64,000 bases of DNA from JBCDJI01 sp964351865 (GCA_964351865.1 CAYGPJ010000002.1:62001-126000), one strand, 5' to 3'. Counted from the first letter of the stretch, positions 52,508-61,573 are shown. The notes: generated by a model not told the origin, from the sequence alone. Made by a program: numbers and translations.

Positions 52508-53946
52508 GTGATTCCTTCCTTGAGTGAACCACTCAGCAGGTGAGGACTCAGGGGGATACGTTTGCGATTGTCCTCATTTTCCAACAGTTCCTCCAGTTCA
52601 TGCAGTATATCCGGCTCCAGAATATGCTCGACGGCGTCGGCATCGCGGTCGACCCGACCCGGCGCGATGTCCGCATACTTAATCAGAAATAATTCCCACA
52701 GTCGGTGATTTCGCACCACCCGCAAAGCATCCCGCGCCCCTTTACCCGTCAGATGAAATCGACCCGGCACATCTTCAGCCAGAAATCCTGTCCGCACCGA
52801 CAGCCGAAAAGCGGATTCCAGTTCGCCTTCCGACCAGGCACGAAACTCGCGAATCTCCTCCAGCCTGAATTCATCATCCAGCAGATCAGTCCGTTTGCCA
52901 TGCACCTCCAGCCACTCATAAATTGCACGCAGCAAGTGCTGTCGTCTCACCCGTTGCGACAGACTCCGCTGCTCCAAAAACCGGAAGACCAACCCGCGTG
53001 TCCGCCCCAGAAACATGCTGAGAAAAAAGAGGGCCGCACTCATCAACACGATAATGGCACCCGCGGGCAATCTGGGAAACAATGCACTCACCAACACCCC
53101 ACCTAACCCGCTGAGGAAACCAAAAAACATTGCCAGCACCAAGGTCAGGTCCAAACGTTCCGTCCAGAACCGGGCGGCGGCCGGTGGCATGATCATCATC
53201 GCCACCACCAGCAACAAGCCCACCGCCTGCAGGCCGATCACCGTGACCACGGTAATGAGCGCGAGTAGCGCCACATCCAGCCATAAAACCGGCCAACCCT
53301 GTGAAGCCGCAAAGGAAGCATCAAAACACAACAGGGTAAATTCCTTGTAGAAAAAGAAGCACAGCAATCCCGTCGCTACGGCCGCACTGAAAATCAGCCA
53401 ACCATCCGAAATCGTCATGGAGGCCGCTTTCCCGTAAATAAATTGTTCCAGTCCGGCTGCATTGCCGCTCGGCATCTGTTGCACGACGGTCAGCAGCGCA
53501 ATCCCCAAACCGAAGAATACACTCAGCACAATCGCCAGCGCGGCATCATCTTTCAGCCGACTGAACTCACGAATCACCACCACCATCCCCATCCCCGCTA
53601 ATCCCGTCACCGCTCCGCCCAGCAACAGCACCGGCAGGTTTTTGCCTAAACCAAAAAATAATTCTCCGACCAGAAATGCCAGCCCGATTCCCGGCAACGT
53701 CGCATGACTGATGGTATCACTCATCAGCGATCGCTTCCGCAACAGCAGGAACGTCCCGACCATACCGCCTACCGCACCGAACAACGCCGTTCCGATAAAG
53801 ACGATCCGCGTGTTGTGATCCTGGAGTGAAACCACCCGCCATACCTCAGCCGTCGTGGGCAGCTGAGACGGCTCCGCCGCACCAGCAAATCCGCAACCCA
53901 AAATCCAAAACCCAAACACCAGGATGACGAGCCTCAGCGAGATCAT
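52504..53946 (-). CDS. Metal ABC transporter permease fused to a DtxR/MntR-like domain
   Basis: This is a 480-residue fusion. The first 310 residues are an ABC-3 membrane domain (GTFLLLRKRSLMSDTISHAT, LVVAMMIMPPAAARFWT). Residues about 335-475 resemble a DtxR-family repressor: a winged-helix region (LLRAIYEWLEVHG, LESAFRLSVRTGFLAED, FHLTGKGARDALRVV) then a dimerisation/metal region NHRLWELFLIKYADIAP and DADAVEHILEPDILHELEEL. The His in NHRL and the Glu-His in AVEHIL align with MntR ligands, while the MntR helix 1 ligands appear lost. The tail may sense cytoplasmic metal for the transporter. It overlaps the ATPase gene and the second permease gene by 4 bases each. Confidence 0.85.
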   Translation of the reverse strand: MISLRLVILVFGFWILGCGFAGAAEPSQLPTTAEVWRVVSLQDHNTRIVFIGTALFGAVGGMVGTFLLLRKRSLMSDTISHATLPGIGLAFLVGELFFGLGKNLPVLLLGGAVTGLAGMGMVVVIREFSRLKDDAALAIVLSVFFGLGIALLTVVQQMPSGNAAGLEQFIYGKAASMTISDGWLIFSAAVATGLLCFFFYKEFTLLCFDASFAASQGWPVLWLDVALLALITVVTVIGLQAVGLLLVVAMMIMPPAAARFWTERLDLTLVLAMFFGFLSGLGGVLVSALFPRLPAGAIIVLMSAALFFLSMFLGRTRGLVFRFLEQRSLSQRVRRQHLLRAIYEWLEVHGKRTDLLDDEFRLEEIREFRAWSEGELESAFRLSVRTGFLAEDVPGRFHLTGKGARDALRVVRNHRLWELFLIKYADIAPGRVDRDADAVEHILEPDILHELEELLENEDNRKRIPLSPHLLSGSLKEGIT

Positions 53947-54731
53947 CTTCGGAGTTCCTCCTCGCGAATTTCCCGCGCCACCCGATCCAGCAGATGGTGT
54001 TTTCCTCCGTAAGCCACGGCTAGATTCTCGCGCGTCATCACTTTCTCGATATTGCCCTGGGTCACTACCCGCATATTCAGTAACACGGCATAGTCAAAGA
54101 AATCGCGAATCGTTTCCAGATCATGATGCACACAAACCACACTCTTACCGCTATCTTTCAAATCATGCAGCACCTGAACAATCGCCTTCTCGGTAGCCGC
54201 ATCCACGCTGGCGAAAGGTTCATCCATCAGGTAAAGATCGGCCTCCTGCACCAGCGCTCGTGCCAGAAAAACACGTTGCTGCTGACCACCGCTCAGTTGA
54301 CTGATCTGGCGATCTCCAAAATCACCTAATCCGACCCGCTCCAGCGCCAACTGAGCCCGATCGCGATGTACCTGACGTACCGGGCGGAACCAGCCGACTT
54401 TCCGATAGAGTCCCATCGTCACCACCTCACGCGCATTAACCGGGAAATCCCAATCGACCGATTCACGTTGCGGCACATACGCTACCCGTTGTCGCACCTC
54501 CTGATAAGGTTTTCCCCAGAAAGTTACCGCCCCGGACACTGACGGGATCAAATCCAAAGCCGCTTTCAGCAGCGTGCTCTTACCTGCGCCGTTGGGTCCA
54601 ACAATCGCCACTAACTGACCGGAGGGAAAATCTGCGGTAGCATCCCACAGCACGACTTTCCGGCGGTAGGCTACGTTGAGATCGCGCACACAAAGCGGGT
54701 GTTCTATTGGTTGATCTGCTGGGTTCGTCAT
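53943..54731 (-). CDS. Metal ABC transporter ATP-binding protein
   Basis: The 262-residue ABC ATPase has Walker A GPNGAGKSTLLKAAL, the Q-loop VPQRESVDWDFPVNAREVV (typical of Mn/Zn uptake ATPases), signature LSGGQQQRV, Walker B DLYLMDEPFASVD and the switch His (VCVHHDLET). It powers import through the two permeases. It starts at 54731 on the minus strand. A mosaic repeat separates it from the binding-protein gene, and its stop overlaps the first permease. Confidence 0.94.
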   Translation of the reverse strand: MTNPADQPIEHPLCVRDLNVAYRRKVVLWDATADFPSGQLVAIVGPNGAGKSTLLKAALDLIPSVSGAVTFWGKPYQEVRQRVAYVPQRESVDWDFPVNAREVVTMGLYRKVGWFRPVRQVHRDRAQLALERVGLGDFGDRQISQLSGGQQQRVFLARALVQEADLYLMDEPFASVDAATEKAIVQVLHDLKDSGKSVVCVHHDLETIRDFFDYAVLLNMRVVTQGNIEKVMTRENLAVAYGGKHHLLDRVAREIREEELRR

Positions 54732-54739
54732 GTGTTCTT

Positions 54740-54940
54740 AGGTAGGGCGTCTTGTCCCCAAGGCGCCGGGTGGAGAATACGGGAAAGCGCTTTCTTTATC
54801 CCGACACTTGTGTGGTAGGGATAAACTAAACAAGTTTGAATTGAATGGCGGACACATTCCGACTTCACAGGATGTCGGAACGAAGTTTTGGGGACAAACC
54901 GCACTACCTCGGGCTTCAATTGATATGAAGACGCCCTACA
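54740..54940. repeat. Mosaic of family B and C elements inside the manganese operon
   Basis: It begins AGGTAGGGCGTCTTGTCCCC (hairpin GCGTCTTG with CAAGGCGC) and includes TTCCGACTTC-ACAG-GATGTCGGAA. It ends first with GGACAAACCGCACTACCTCG and then with GACGCCCTACA, which pairs with the start TAGGGCGTC. It lies between the binding-protein and ATPase genes, so it must be transcribed with the operon. Confidence 0.75.
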
Positions 54941-54941
54941 T

Positions 54942-55946
54942 TTATTTATCAGTCGCGGGTTTATCATGGCTGTTCAGTTTCCCTTGAAATCCTCCCGCCG
55001 GAGCCTGCCCCCCTAGCGCGCGGGCAATCGTAGTCGCGTTGTGATCGATCATACCGATATAAGTGCCTTCATAAGTTCCCGGCTGTCCCATCGCATCCGA
55101 GAACAGTTCTCCGCCGATTCGCACGGTGTGTCCCTTTGACGCCGCGCCTTCCAGCACCGCCCTGAGATTTTTATCCGCTACCGTACTTTCCACGAATAGA
55201 GCTGGAATTTGATGCGTGACCATGTAATCGACCAATTGATTGATATCGGCAACCCCGGCTTCTGACTCGGTGCTGATTCCTTGTGCCGCCCTCACCCGGA
55301 TGTCATAAGCGCGGGAGAAATATCCAAACGCATCATGCGCCGTGACCAGTGAACGCTGTTCTTCCGGAATCGTTGCAATCACTGTTTTCACGTACTGATG
55401 TAACTCGCTCAACCGTGCGCGATAGGCTTTTGAATTCTGACGATAGCTTTCCGCATTCGCTGGATCGAGCTCACACAGCGAATGCTCAATCACCTCCACG
55501 CACTGGGACCAGGCCGCAACGTCCATCCACACGTGCGGATCCCAGTGGCCATTAAAACCTGCCGGCTCCAGTAAATAGCTTTCTTCAATGCTTTCCGTCA
55601 CTGGATAGACCGGAACCCCGGAGCGTGAAATTTTCATAAACGTGTCAGCCATGCGTCCTTCCAACATCAGCCCCACATAATAAACCAGATCCGCTTTCAG
55701 TAATTGACTGACGTCATCGCGCGTCGGTTTGTACATATGGGGATCAACCCCTTCTCCCATCAAGCCAATCACGTTGCCTTGACCACCCACCACCTGACTG
55801 ACGATATCGGTCACCATTCCAACCGAACAGACCACCGTGTAAGGCGAGGATAGCGGTTTATTTTGTGGATCCTGCTGAGTCACGGGATCTGAACTGCAGC
55901 CGATCCATACTGCTGCTACCAGAGTCATCAACATAAGTCTTTTCAC
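54942..55946 (-). CDS. Manganese/zinc-type ABC transporter solute-binding lipoprotein
   Basis: The 334 residues start at a GTG (55946). MKRLMLMTLVAAVWIGCSSD looks like a lipoprotein signal with Cys17 as acceptor, although the lipobox is imperfect. It is a cluster A-I (TroA/PsaA) binding protein. Metal ligand candidates are His in GEGVDPHMYKPT, His in HWDPHVWMD, and a Glu and Asp in the C-terminal lobe. It delivers Mn2+ or Zn2+ to the ABC permeases. The first gene of the operon, it starts 22 bases from a palindrome that is a candidate MntR site. Confidence 0.9.
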   Translation of the reverse strand: MKRLMLMTLVAAVWIGCSSDPVTQQDPQNKPLSSPYTVVCSVGMVTDIVSQVVGGQGNVIGLMGEGVDPHMYKPTRDDVSQLLKADLVYYVGLMLEGRMADTFMKISRSGVPVYPVTESIEESYLLEPAGFNGHWDPHVWMDVAAWSQCVEVIEHSLCELDPANAESYRQNSKAYRARLSELHQYVKTVIATIPEEQRSLVTAHDAFGYFSRAYDIRVRAAQGISTESEAGVADINQLVDYMVTHQIPALFVESTVADKNLRAVLEGAASKGHTVRIGGELFSDAMGQPGTYEGTYIGMIDHNATTIARALGGQAPAGGFQGKLNSHDKPATDK

Positions 55947-55967
55947 CCCTGCACCATAAAACTTCCA

Positions 55968-55987
55968 AAGTTAGTGTCAACTAACTT
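55968..55987. promoter_or_regulatory. Candidate MntR operator
   Basis: AAGTTAGTGTCAACTAACTT has 8-base inverted arms around GTCA. It lies between the divergent binding-protein gene (start 55946) and mntR (start 56042), followed by an AT-rich stretch. DtxR-family repressors bind short palindromes with TTAG/CTAA half sites, so this is the obvious candidate for Mn-dependent repression of the transporter and of mntR itself. Confidence 0.65.
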
Positions 55988-56041
55988 ATTTTTATATATA
56001 TAATTTTTGCAGGCTTTACTATCTTTTGCTAAAGAAGATGG

Positions 56042-56455
56042 ATGGCAGCCTCGAACATCACCACCAGTATTGAAGATTATCTGGAGCGGATTTATGAACT
56101 GATAGAAGAAAAAGGCTACGCCCGCGTCTCGGACATTGCCGCGGCATTGGAACTCAGCCGCCCCAGTGTCAGTGCCATGGTGCAGCGGCTGGATAAGTTG
56201 GGTTTTCTGACCTACGAAAAATACCGTGGGCTCAGCTTAACTCCCAAAGGCGAAGAAGTCGCGCGGCGCATCCAGCGTCGTCATGTCATTCTGACCGAGT
56301 TTCTCACCATGCTGAATTTAGACCGCAATATCATTGCCAAAGATGTGGAAGGTATTGAGCACCACGTCAGCTCTGAAACCCTGGCCAAGATCGAACGACT
56401 GATCGAATACTGGGAAACGGAGCCCGATTCTCTTAAGCAGATATTCAAACGTTAA
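56042..56455 (+). CDS. mntR: Manganese-responsive DtxR-family repressor
   Basis: The 137 residues align closely with Bacillus MntR (IEDYLERIYELIEEKGYARV, MVQRLDKLGFLTYEKYRGL). All six Mn-binding positions are conserved with a constant offset of four: Asp12, Glu15, His81, Glu103, Glu106 and His107 (Bacillus 8, 11, 77, 99, 102, 103). With Mn2+ bound it should repress the divergent transport operon. The start ATG is at 56042. The conserved sites make Mn more likely than Fe as the effector. Confidence 0.95.
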   Translation: MAASNITTSIEDYLERIYELIEEKGYARVSDIAAALELSRPSVSAMVQRLDKLGFLTYEKYRGLSLTPKGEEVARRIQRRHVILTEFLTMLNLDRNIIAKDVEGIEHHVSSETLAKIERLIEYWETEPDSLKQIFKR

Positions 56456-56500
56456 ATGTTGAAGGTTGAACTTTTAACGCAGAACCTGACTGATTCCGGG

Positions 56501-57529
56501 TTACACTTCCTGCACCAACTGTCCCAGCTTCTCCATTTCCAGGCAGGCTTTACCAAATTCAACCAGCGACACGCCAGAGCGCGACCATACGTCACGGGCG
56601 GAAACGGGACGATTCGTGCAAATCTCGGCAATTCTTCCCCGCAATTCCTGTGTATCGGCGTTGCCGCTTTCGGGTTGAAACTCAGTGACCTGTAATGTGC
56701 CGGTTAATTTCTGCAGTGAACTCGGCAGCATTTCAAATCCGTCACGCAGCAATGCTCCTTCAAAGACAATATCTTCGACCTGGATACTCAGTTCATAGCC
56801 GGCGTCCACCGGTTCCGACGCTTCATTGCCGCGGCGATAGGAAAATGCCCCCTCCAGCCAATGCTCAATGAACAACTGGCGGCAGGCATCAATTCCCTGT
56901 AAATGTAAGTACCTCGCATTCACCAAGGTTCCGTTCAGGAAGAAAAAAGTTCCAATGGTGTCGCGACTGCTATTGACCACCTTGAGTTCTCCAGTTGATC
57001 CACTGCCCCCCACCGTGTAAAAAACAGAAATCATATCAAACTGAGGCAGCTTGCCGCTCAGATCGGTACAGATCGAATTGTAAGCGATGTTGGTGGTAGT
57101 ATGGGAGAGCCGTTTGGCCAACCGTCCGGCGATAAAAGCGGCAAAGCCCGGGATATTCACCATCATATCCATGAAGTCATCTGCGGCAAAAACACGGTAA
57201 TACACGTCACTGGAAGATCTGACACTGGCAGTGCGCGGTGAACCATTCATCACTCCTAATTCACCGATGATATCCCCACGGCCTAAGTAAGTGAGTGGCG
57301 GAGCTACCTTGGTGTCCGGCGTCTCGATCGCCACCTCGACCACACCTTCTTCAATCACAAACACCGCGTCTGATTCCGAATCTTGTTGAATGATCACTTT
57401 GCCTGCATCTGCCCAGCGCTGGGTGCTCTTTTCGTTAATTTGGGTTTGATACACATCCGGCAGGCTGTTCAAAAAACCTTGAAAGCCTTCATCCAGTAAA
57501 TCCAGCACCCGATTAGCATAGCCGCTCAT
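56501..57529 (-). CDS. Cyclic-nucleotide-binding and DUF4388 domain protein
   Basis: The protein has 342 residues. Residues about 30-150 form a cNMP-binding domain (SDAVFVIEEGVVEVAIE, YLGRGDIIGELGVMNGSPRTASVRS). Residues about 175-280 resemble DUF4388 (GSTGELKVVNSSRDTIGTFF, FLNGTLVNARY, EHWLEGAFSYRRG), a domain often found in signalling proteins. A helical end follows. No DNA-binding domain is seen, so it is probably a sensor or adaptor, not a Crp-type regulator. It converges on mntR. Confidence 0.83.
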   Translation of the reverse strand: MSGYANRVLDLLDEGFQGFLNSLPDVYQTQINEKSTQRWADAGKVIIQQDSESDAVFVIEEGVVEVAIETPDTKVAPPLTYLGRGDIIGELGVMNGSPRTASVRSSSDVYYRVFAADDFMDMMVNIPGFAAFIAGRLAKRLSHTTTNIAYNSICTDLSGKLPQFDMISVFYTVGGSGSTGELKVVNSSRDTIGTFFFLNGTLVNARYLHLQGIDACRQLFIEHWLEGAFSYRRGNEASEPVDAGYELSIQVEDIVFEGALLRDGFEMLPSSLQKLTGTLQVTEFQPESGNADTQELRGRIAEICTNRPVSARDVWSRSGVSLVEFGKACLEMEKLGQLVQEV

Positions 57530-57571
57530 GTCAGATCAAACTAACGCTTTCCAGCCATGTGGCAAGACTCA

Positions 57572-58441
57572 CTAAGAAATCCAACTGATAAGTTTTTCCG
57601 TGAGCTGATTGCCCTGACCTGCCCGCTGGATCAGATAGAAATGAATCTCCGGTCGAGGCTGGCGCAGCGGCCGGAAAACGGCTCCTTCGGTACAGTAATG
57701 CGAAAGTTTTTCACTGAGCAAGGCCACCCCTAATCCGGCGACCACCATATTGACAGCCAATATTCTCGAATCACTCTCTTCAATATGGCGCGGGGTGAAG
57801 CCGGACTGCTGGCAAGCCAACAGGATATCCGTATACAGCCGGGGATTGTCCGCATACGGAAACAAAATAAAACTTTCAGCACTCAAATGCTTCAATGACA
57901 CCTGCTGCTGCGCCGCACGCGGATGATTTTCCGGCAACACGACTCCGATACGCTCCGTAGCCACCTCGACACAATCAAGTTCCGGACGGGTGGCAGGTAG
58001 CGAGACCAAAGCGGCATCCAGTCGACCGGCCTCGACCTCACGCTCCAGAAAATCGGAATGACCTGCCGACAAGCGCAGGTTCATCGCGGGATGCTCACGC
58101 CGGATCTTTCCCAGCAAGCTGGGCAGGAAGGACGCCATCACCGCTTCGGTGTACCCCAACGACACCGTTTCTTCCCCCACCTTCCAGGCCTGCCTGACTT
58201 CACCGGCCAAACGATCCGCAAAGGCCACTAATTCCGCTCCCTTCCGCAGCAGATAGATTCCAGCGGGCGTTAACTCCACCCGCTTTTTATCGCGGGTGAA
58301 CAATCGGGAATTCAAACTCTCTTCGAGTTGCTGGATCTGCCGCGTCAACGCAGGTTGAGAAATCGACAACCGCTCAGCCGCCCGGTGAAAATTCAAGGTT
58401 TCCGCCACCATTAAAAACGATCTGACCTGCCGCAACTCCAT
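57572..58441 (-). CDS. LysR-family transcriptional regulator
   Basis: This 289-residue LysR protein has an N-terminal winged helix-turn-helix (LRQVRSFLMVAETLNFHRAA, LSISQPALTRQIQQLEESL) and a C-terminal effector-binding domain (EETVSLGYTEAVMASFLPSL onward). It is divergent from leuC, with a 298-base gap that contains a family C element. The usual arrangement suggests it controls leuCD or another branched-chain function, but the effector is not known. Confidence 0.92.
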   Translation of the reverse strand: MELRQVRSFLMVAETLNFHRAAERLSISQPALTRQIQQLEESLNSRLFTRDKKRVELTPAGIYLLRKGAELVAFADRLAGEVRQAWKVGEETVSLGYTEAVMASFLPSLLGKIRREHPAMNLRLSAGHSDFLEREVEAGRLDAALVSLPATRPELDCVEVATERIGVVLPENHPRAAQQQVSLKHLSAESFILFPYADNPRLYTDILLACQQSGFTPRHIEESDSRILAVNMVVAGLGVALLSEKLSHYCTEGAVFRPLRQPRPEIHFYLIQRAGQGNQLTEKLISWIS

Positions 58442-58544
58442 CTGCTCATTTTAACTGATAACAATTTTGCATCAATTAATAAAATACTAATATTTTACAA
58501 TTATCAATTACCGCGATAACTTTTCTACACGATTTAAGGATGAA

Positions 58545-58683
58545 CTAAAGCGTTTCCGAATTAAGTTGTCACACGATGAACTGAGAAAAATGAATGTAGG
58601 GCAAGATTGCATCTTGCCGGGATGGAAGTTGGCGAGATGCAATCTCGCCCTACATGTGAACACATCATTCGGAAACGCTCTAA
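58545..58683. repeat. Family C element with terminal inverted repeats between LysR and leuC
   Basis: Ends CTAAAGCGTTTCCGAATTAA (left) and its near complement TTCGGAAACGCTCTA (right) enclose the core TGTAGG...CCTACA (58595-58654). The left hairpin is GGCAAGAT-TGC-ATCTTGCC, the right one GGCGAGAT-GCA-ATCTCGCC. The two differ by a single compensatory pair (A-T against G-C). The element lies in the divergent promoter region of leuC and the LysR gene. Confidence 0.87.
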
Positions 58684-58739
58684 AGATACAGACCGTGTGA
58701 TCGTAACTAGAAACTATTATACGCAACGAAAAACCAATT

Positions 58740-60146
58740 ATGGGAAAAACATTATTTGAAAAAGTATGGGACGCACACGCCGTGCGCACCCTCGGCAACG
58801 GGCAGACGCAACTGCTGATCGGTACGCATTTGATTCATGAAGTCACCAGTCCACAGGCTTTCGCCATGCTGCGCGAACTGGGACTCAGCGTGAAATACCC
58901 GAATCGCACCTTCGCCACCGTCGACCACATTGTACCTACGGATGAAACCAACGAACCGTATGCCGACCCGTTAGCGGATGCCATGATCAAAGAACTGCGC
59001 AAGAACTGCGCCGATTTCAACGTCACCTTCTTCGACCGCGTCACCGGAAAACAAGGCATCGTGCATGTCGTAGGGCCGGAGCAAGGTATCACCCAGCCCG
59101 GCACCACCATCGCCTGCGGAGATTCTCACACCTCCACCCATGGCGCTTTCGGCGCGATCGCGTTTGGAATCGGCACCACTCAGGTGCGCGATGTGCTGGC
59201 CACCCAGACCATGGCCATCGGCAAACTCAAGGTGCGTCGGATCGAAGTCAACGGCAAGCTGGCTCCGGGCGTCTACGCCAAGGATGTCATCCTGCACATC
59301 ATCCGTAAACTCGGCGTCAACGGCGGAACGGGGTTCGCTTACGAATATGCTGGCGAAGTCTTCGACGGTTTCACCATGGAAGAACGCATGACCGTCTGCA
59401 ATATGTCCATCGAAGGCGGTGCCCGCGTCGGTTATGTGAATCCGGATACTACCACCTACGAATACCTGAAAGGTCGTCCTTATGTTCCATCCGGTGCAGA
59501 GTGGGATGCCGCAGTCGAAACCTGGCAAAGCTTTGCTTCTGATGCGGATGCCAAATACGACGATATCGTCAAATTCGATGCAGCAGACATCAAGCCCACC
59601 GTCACCTGGGGCATCAACCCCGGACAGGGAATCTTTGTGGACGAGAACATCCCCTCACCAGACGATGTTCCCGCCTCCGAGCGCGGAACCACCGAAGAGG
59701 CGCTCGAACACATGCAATTTGAACCGAATACCCCGATCAAAGGTAAAAAGATCGATGTCGCTTTCCTCGGCAGTTGCACTAACGGCCGTTACAGTGACTT
59801 CGTCGAAGTAGCTAAACTCATCAAAGGCCGCAAGGTCGCCGATCACGTCAAAGCTATCGCCGTCCCCGGCAGTCAGGGTGTCGCCGTCATCTGCGCCGAA
59901 GCGGGGATCGATCAGATTTTCCGCGATGCCGGATTTGAATGGCGCGATGCCGGATGTTCAATGTGTCTGGCCATGAACCCGGATAAACTCGTCGGCGATC
60001 AGCTCTGCGCCTCATCCAGTAACCGTAACTTCAAAGGCCGTCAGGGTAGTATTACCGGACGAACCCTGCTGATGAGCCCCGCCATGGTCGCCGCCGCTGC
60101 CATCACCGGCGAAGTCAGCGATTCACGCGAAGTTTTCGCCAACTAA
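58740..60146 (+). CDS. leuC: 3-isopropylmalate dehydratase large subunit
   Basis: This 468-residue aconitase-type subunit isomerises 2-isopropylmalate to 3-isopropylmalate in leucine synthesis. The 4Fe-4S ligands are present: Cys in FLGSCTNGRYSD, and two in DAGCSMCLAMN. ACGDSHTSTHGAFGAIAFG is another signature. The ATG is at 58740, just after the LysR-side intergenic DNA. leuD follows after 56 bases, in which TTCGAAATTCGAAATTCGAA repeats. Length and order are standard. Confidence 0.97.
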   Translation: MGKTLFEKVWDAHAVRTLGNGQTQLLIGTHLIHEVTSPQAFAMLRELGLSVKYPNRTFATVDHIVPTDETNEPYADPLADAMIKELRKNCADFNVTFFDRVTGKQGIVHVVGPEQGITQPGTTIACGDSHTSTHGAFGAIAFGIGTTQVRDVLATQTMAIGKLKVRRIEVNGKLAPGVYAKDVILHIIRKLGVNGGTGFAYEYAGEVFDGFTMEERMTVCNMSIEGGARVGYVNPDTTTYEYLKGRPYVPSGAEWDAAVETWQSFASDADAKYDDIVKFDAADIKPTVTWGINPGQGIFVDENIPSPDDVPASERGTTEEALEHMQFEPNTPIKGKKIDVAFLGSCTNGRYSDFVEVAKLIKGRKVADHVKAIAVPGSQGVAVICAEAGIDQIFRDAGFEWRDAGCSMCLAMNPDKLVGDQLCASSSNRNFKGRQGSITGRTLLMSPAMVAAAAITGEVSDSREVFAN

Positions 60147-60202
60147 AACAAGAACCTTTCGGATTTCGAAATTCGAAATTCGAATTTAGAAAATTAAATA
60201 TT

Positions 60203-60805
60203 ATGTCTTTAGAAAAAATCACTCATATCACGGGTCGTGGCGTTGCCGTCCCCGGCGACGACCTCGATACCGATCGTATCATCCCCGCACGTTACATGAA
60301 GTGCGTCACCTTTGACGGACTGGGTGAATTCATGTTCTACGACGTGCGCTTTGATGAACAGGGAAACAAAAAGAACCATCCGCTGAACGATCCGAAATTC
60401 GACGGTGCGACCGTCCTGATCTCAGGTAACAATTTTGGCTGTGGTTCTTCGCGTGAGCACGCGCCCCAGGCCATCTACCGTTACGGGTTTCGTGCTGTCA
60501 TCGCCGAGGGCTTTGCTGAAATTTTCTTCGGAAACTCCACTACGCTGGGAATGCCCTGTGTGACAGTTTCTCACGAAGACCGGCTACTGCTGACCGAAAT
60601 GGTCAACGCCAACCCGCAGTTACAAATTGCCATCGATCTGGAAAAGAAACTCATCAATGCCGGCGACAAAATCTTCACCTGTGAAATCCGTGATGCCGCC
60701 CGGGACGGACTGTTGTCCGGTCACTGGGATCCCATTGCAGATCTACTGGAAGGGTCTTCTGAAATTGAAGCAACCGCTGGCAAGTTGAGCTACATGGCGA
60801 GATGA
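60203..60805 (+). CDS. leuD: 3-isopropylmalate dehydratase small subunit
   Basis: This 200-residue partner of LeuC forms the swivelling domain. GDDLDTDRIIPARYMKCVTF and the substrate loop GNNFGCGSSREHAPQAI are diagnostic. The start is the ATG at 60203, 56 bases after leuC. Its stop is followed within two bases by a family C hairpin, which may mark the transcript end but lacks a T-run. Confidence 0.96.
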   Translation: MSLEKITHITGRGVAVPGDDLDTDRIIPARYMKCVTFDGLGEFMFYDVRFDEQGNKKNHPLNDPKFDGATVLISGNNFGCGSSREHAPQAIYRYGFRAVIAEGFAEIFFGNSTTLGMPCVTVSHEDRLLLTEMVNANPQLQIAIDLEKKLINAGDKIFTCEIRDAARDGLLSGHWDPIADLLEGSSEIEATAGKLSYMAR

Positions 60806-60806
60806 C

Positions 60807-60834
60807 TGTAGGACAAGATTGTTTAGATCTTGTC
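60807..60834. repeat. Family C half-element just after leuD
   Basis: TGTAGGACAAGATTG starts the element. The arms GACAAGAT (60812-60819) and ATCTTGTC (60827-60834) pair fully with a 7-base loop. This is another arm variant of the family. Confidence 0.75.
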
Positions 60835-60895
60835 ATCCGCGAATCGGCTGAATGTCCCGCATCCTTGGGACCAATCTCGCCCGACACAAGAACAC

Positions 60896-61573
60896 ATGAG
60901 CACCTGGACTTGCCGCATCCTTAAACAAGGCGAAGACAACGCCGCGCAAAACATGGCGACGGATGAAGCGTTAATGCAATTGGTGACGCAACCGGTGCTG
61001 CGCTTCTATCGCTGGTCAGAACCGGCAGTGACCATCGGCTATTTCCAGCAATGGACCGAGGTTCCGGAAGGCCGCCCCTTCGCACGGCGCTACACGGGCG
61101 GCGGCTTAGTCGATCACAGGGCGGATTTCACCTACTCGATCATCGTGCCGAAAGATCATCCGCTGGATGCCCGCGGCACCTCATCGAGTTATGAAGACAT
61201 TCACCGTGCCGTGGCTGCCGGGCTGAAGCGGGAAGGGTTTGAGGTGGATGTGGTGCCGGCTTCCGATCCCGAACCACATGCGGCCTGCTTTCAGCGCGCG
61301 GTCAAATATGACGTGGTGTCGGGCAGAAACCCTAAGCTGAAAATCGCCGGAGCCGCCCAGCGCCGATCTCGCACCGGCACATTGCACCAGGGGAGCATTA
61401 TCCCGGATGGCCCATTCGACTGGAAATCACTGAGCCGTTCGTTAGAATCCGAACTCTCTCCATTGCTGGGTCACGAGGCCATCCATTCTGACCTGACTTC
61501 TGAAGAGAGCTCACTGACAGAGAAATTGATACATACCCGTTACTCCACCGACGAGTGGAACCGTCAGAAGTAA
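60896..61573 (+). CDS. Lipoate-protein-ligase-A-like protein
   Basis: The protein has 225 residues from the ATG at 60896 (MSTWTCRILKQ); an upstream ATG at 60830 falls in the repeat-bearing gap. It belongs to the LplA/LipB/BirA superfamily: NMATDEALMQ, FYRWSEPAVTIGYFQQW, the substrate loop FARRYTGGGLVDHRADFTYS, and the Lys-containing GRNPKLKIAGAAQRRSR. It should attach lipoyl or octanoyl groups to target proteins. No lipoyl-dependent enzyme is nearby. Confidence 0.88.
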   Translation: MSTWTCRILKQGEDNAAQNMATDEALMQLVTQPVLRFYRWSEPAVTIGYFQQWTEVPEGRPFARRYTGGGLVDHRADFTYSIIVPKDHPLDARGTSSSYEDIHRAVAAGLKREGFEVDVVPASDPEPHAACFQRAVKYDVVSGRNPKLKIAGAAQRRSRTGTLHQGSIIPDGPFDWKSLSRSLESELSPLLGHEAIHSDLTSEESSLTEKLIHTRYSTDEWNRQK

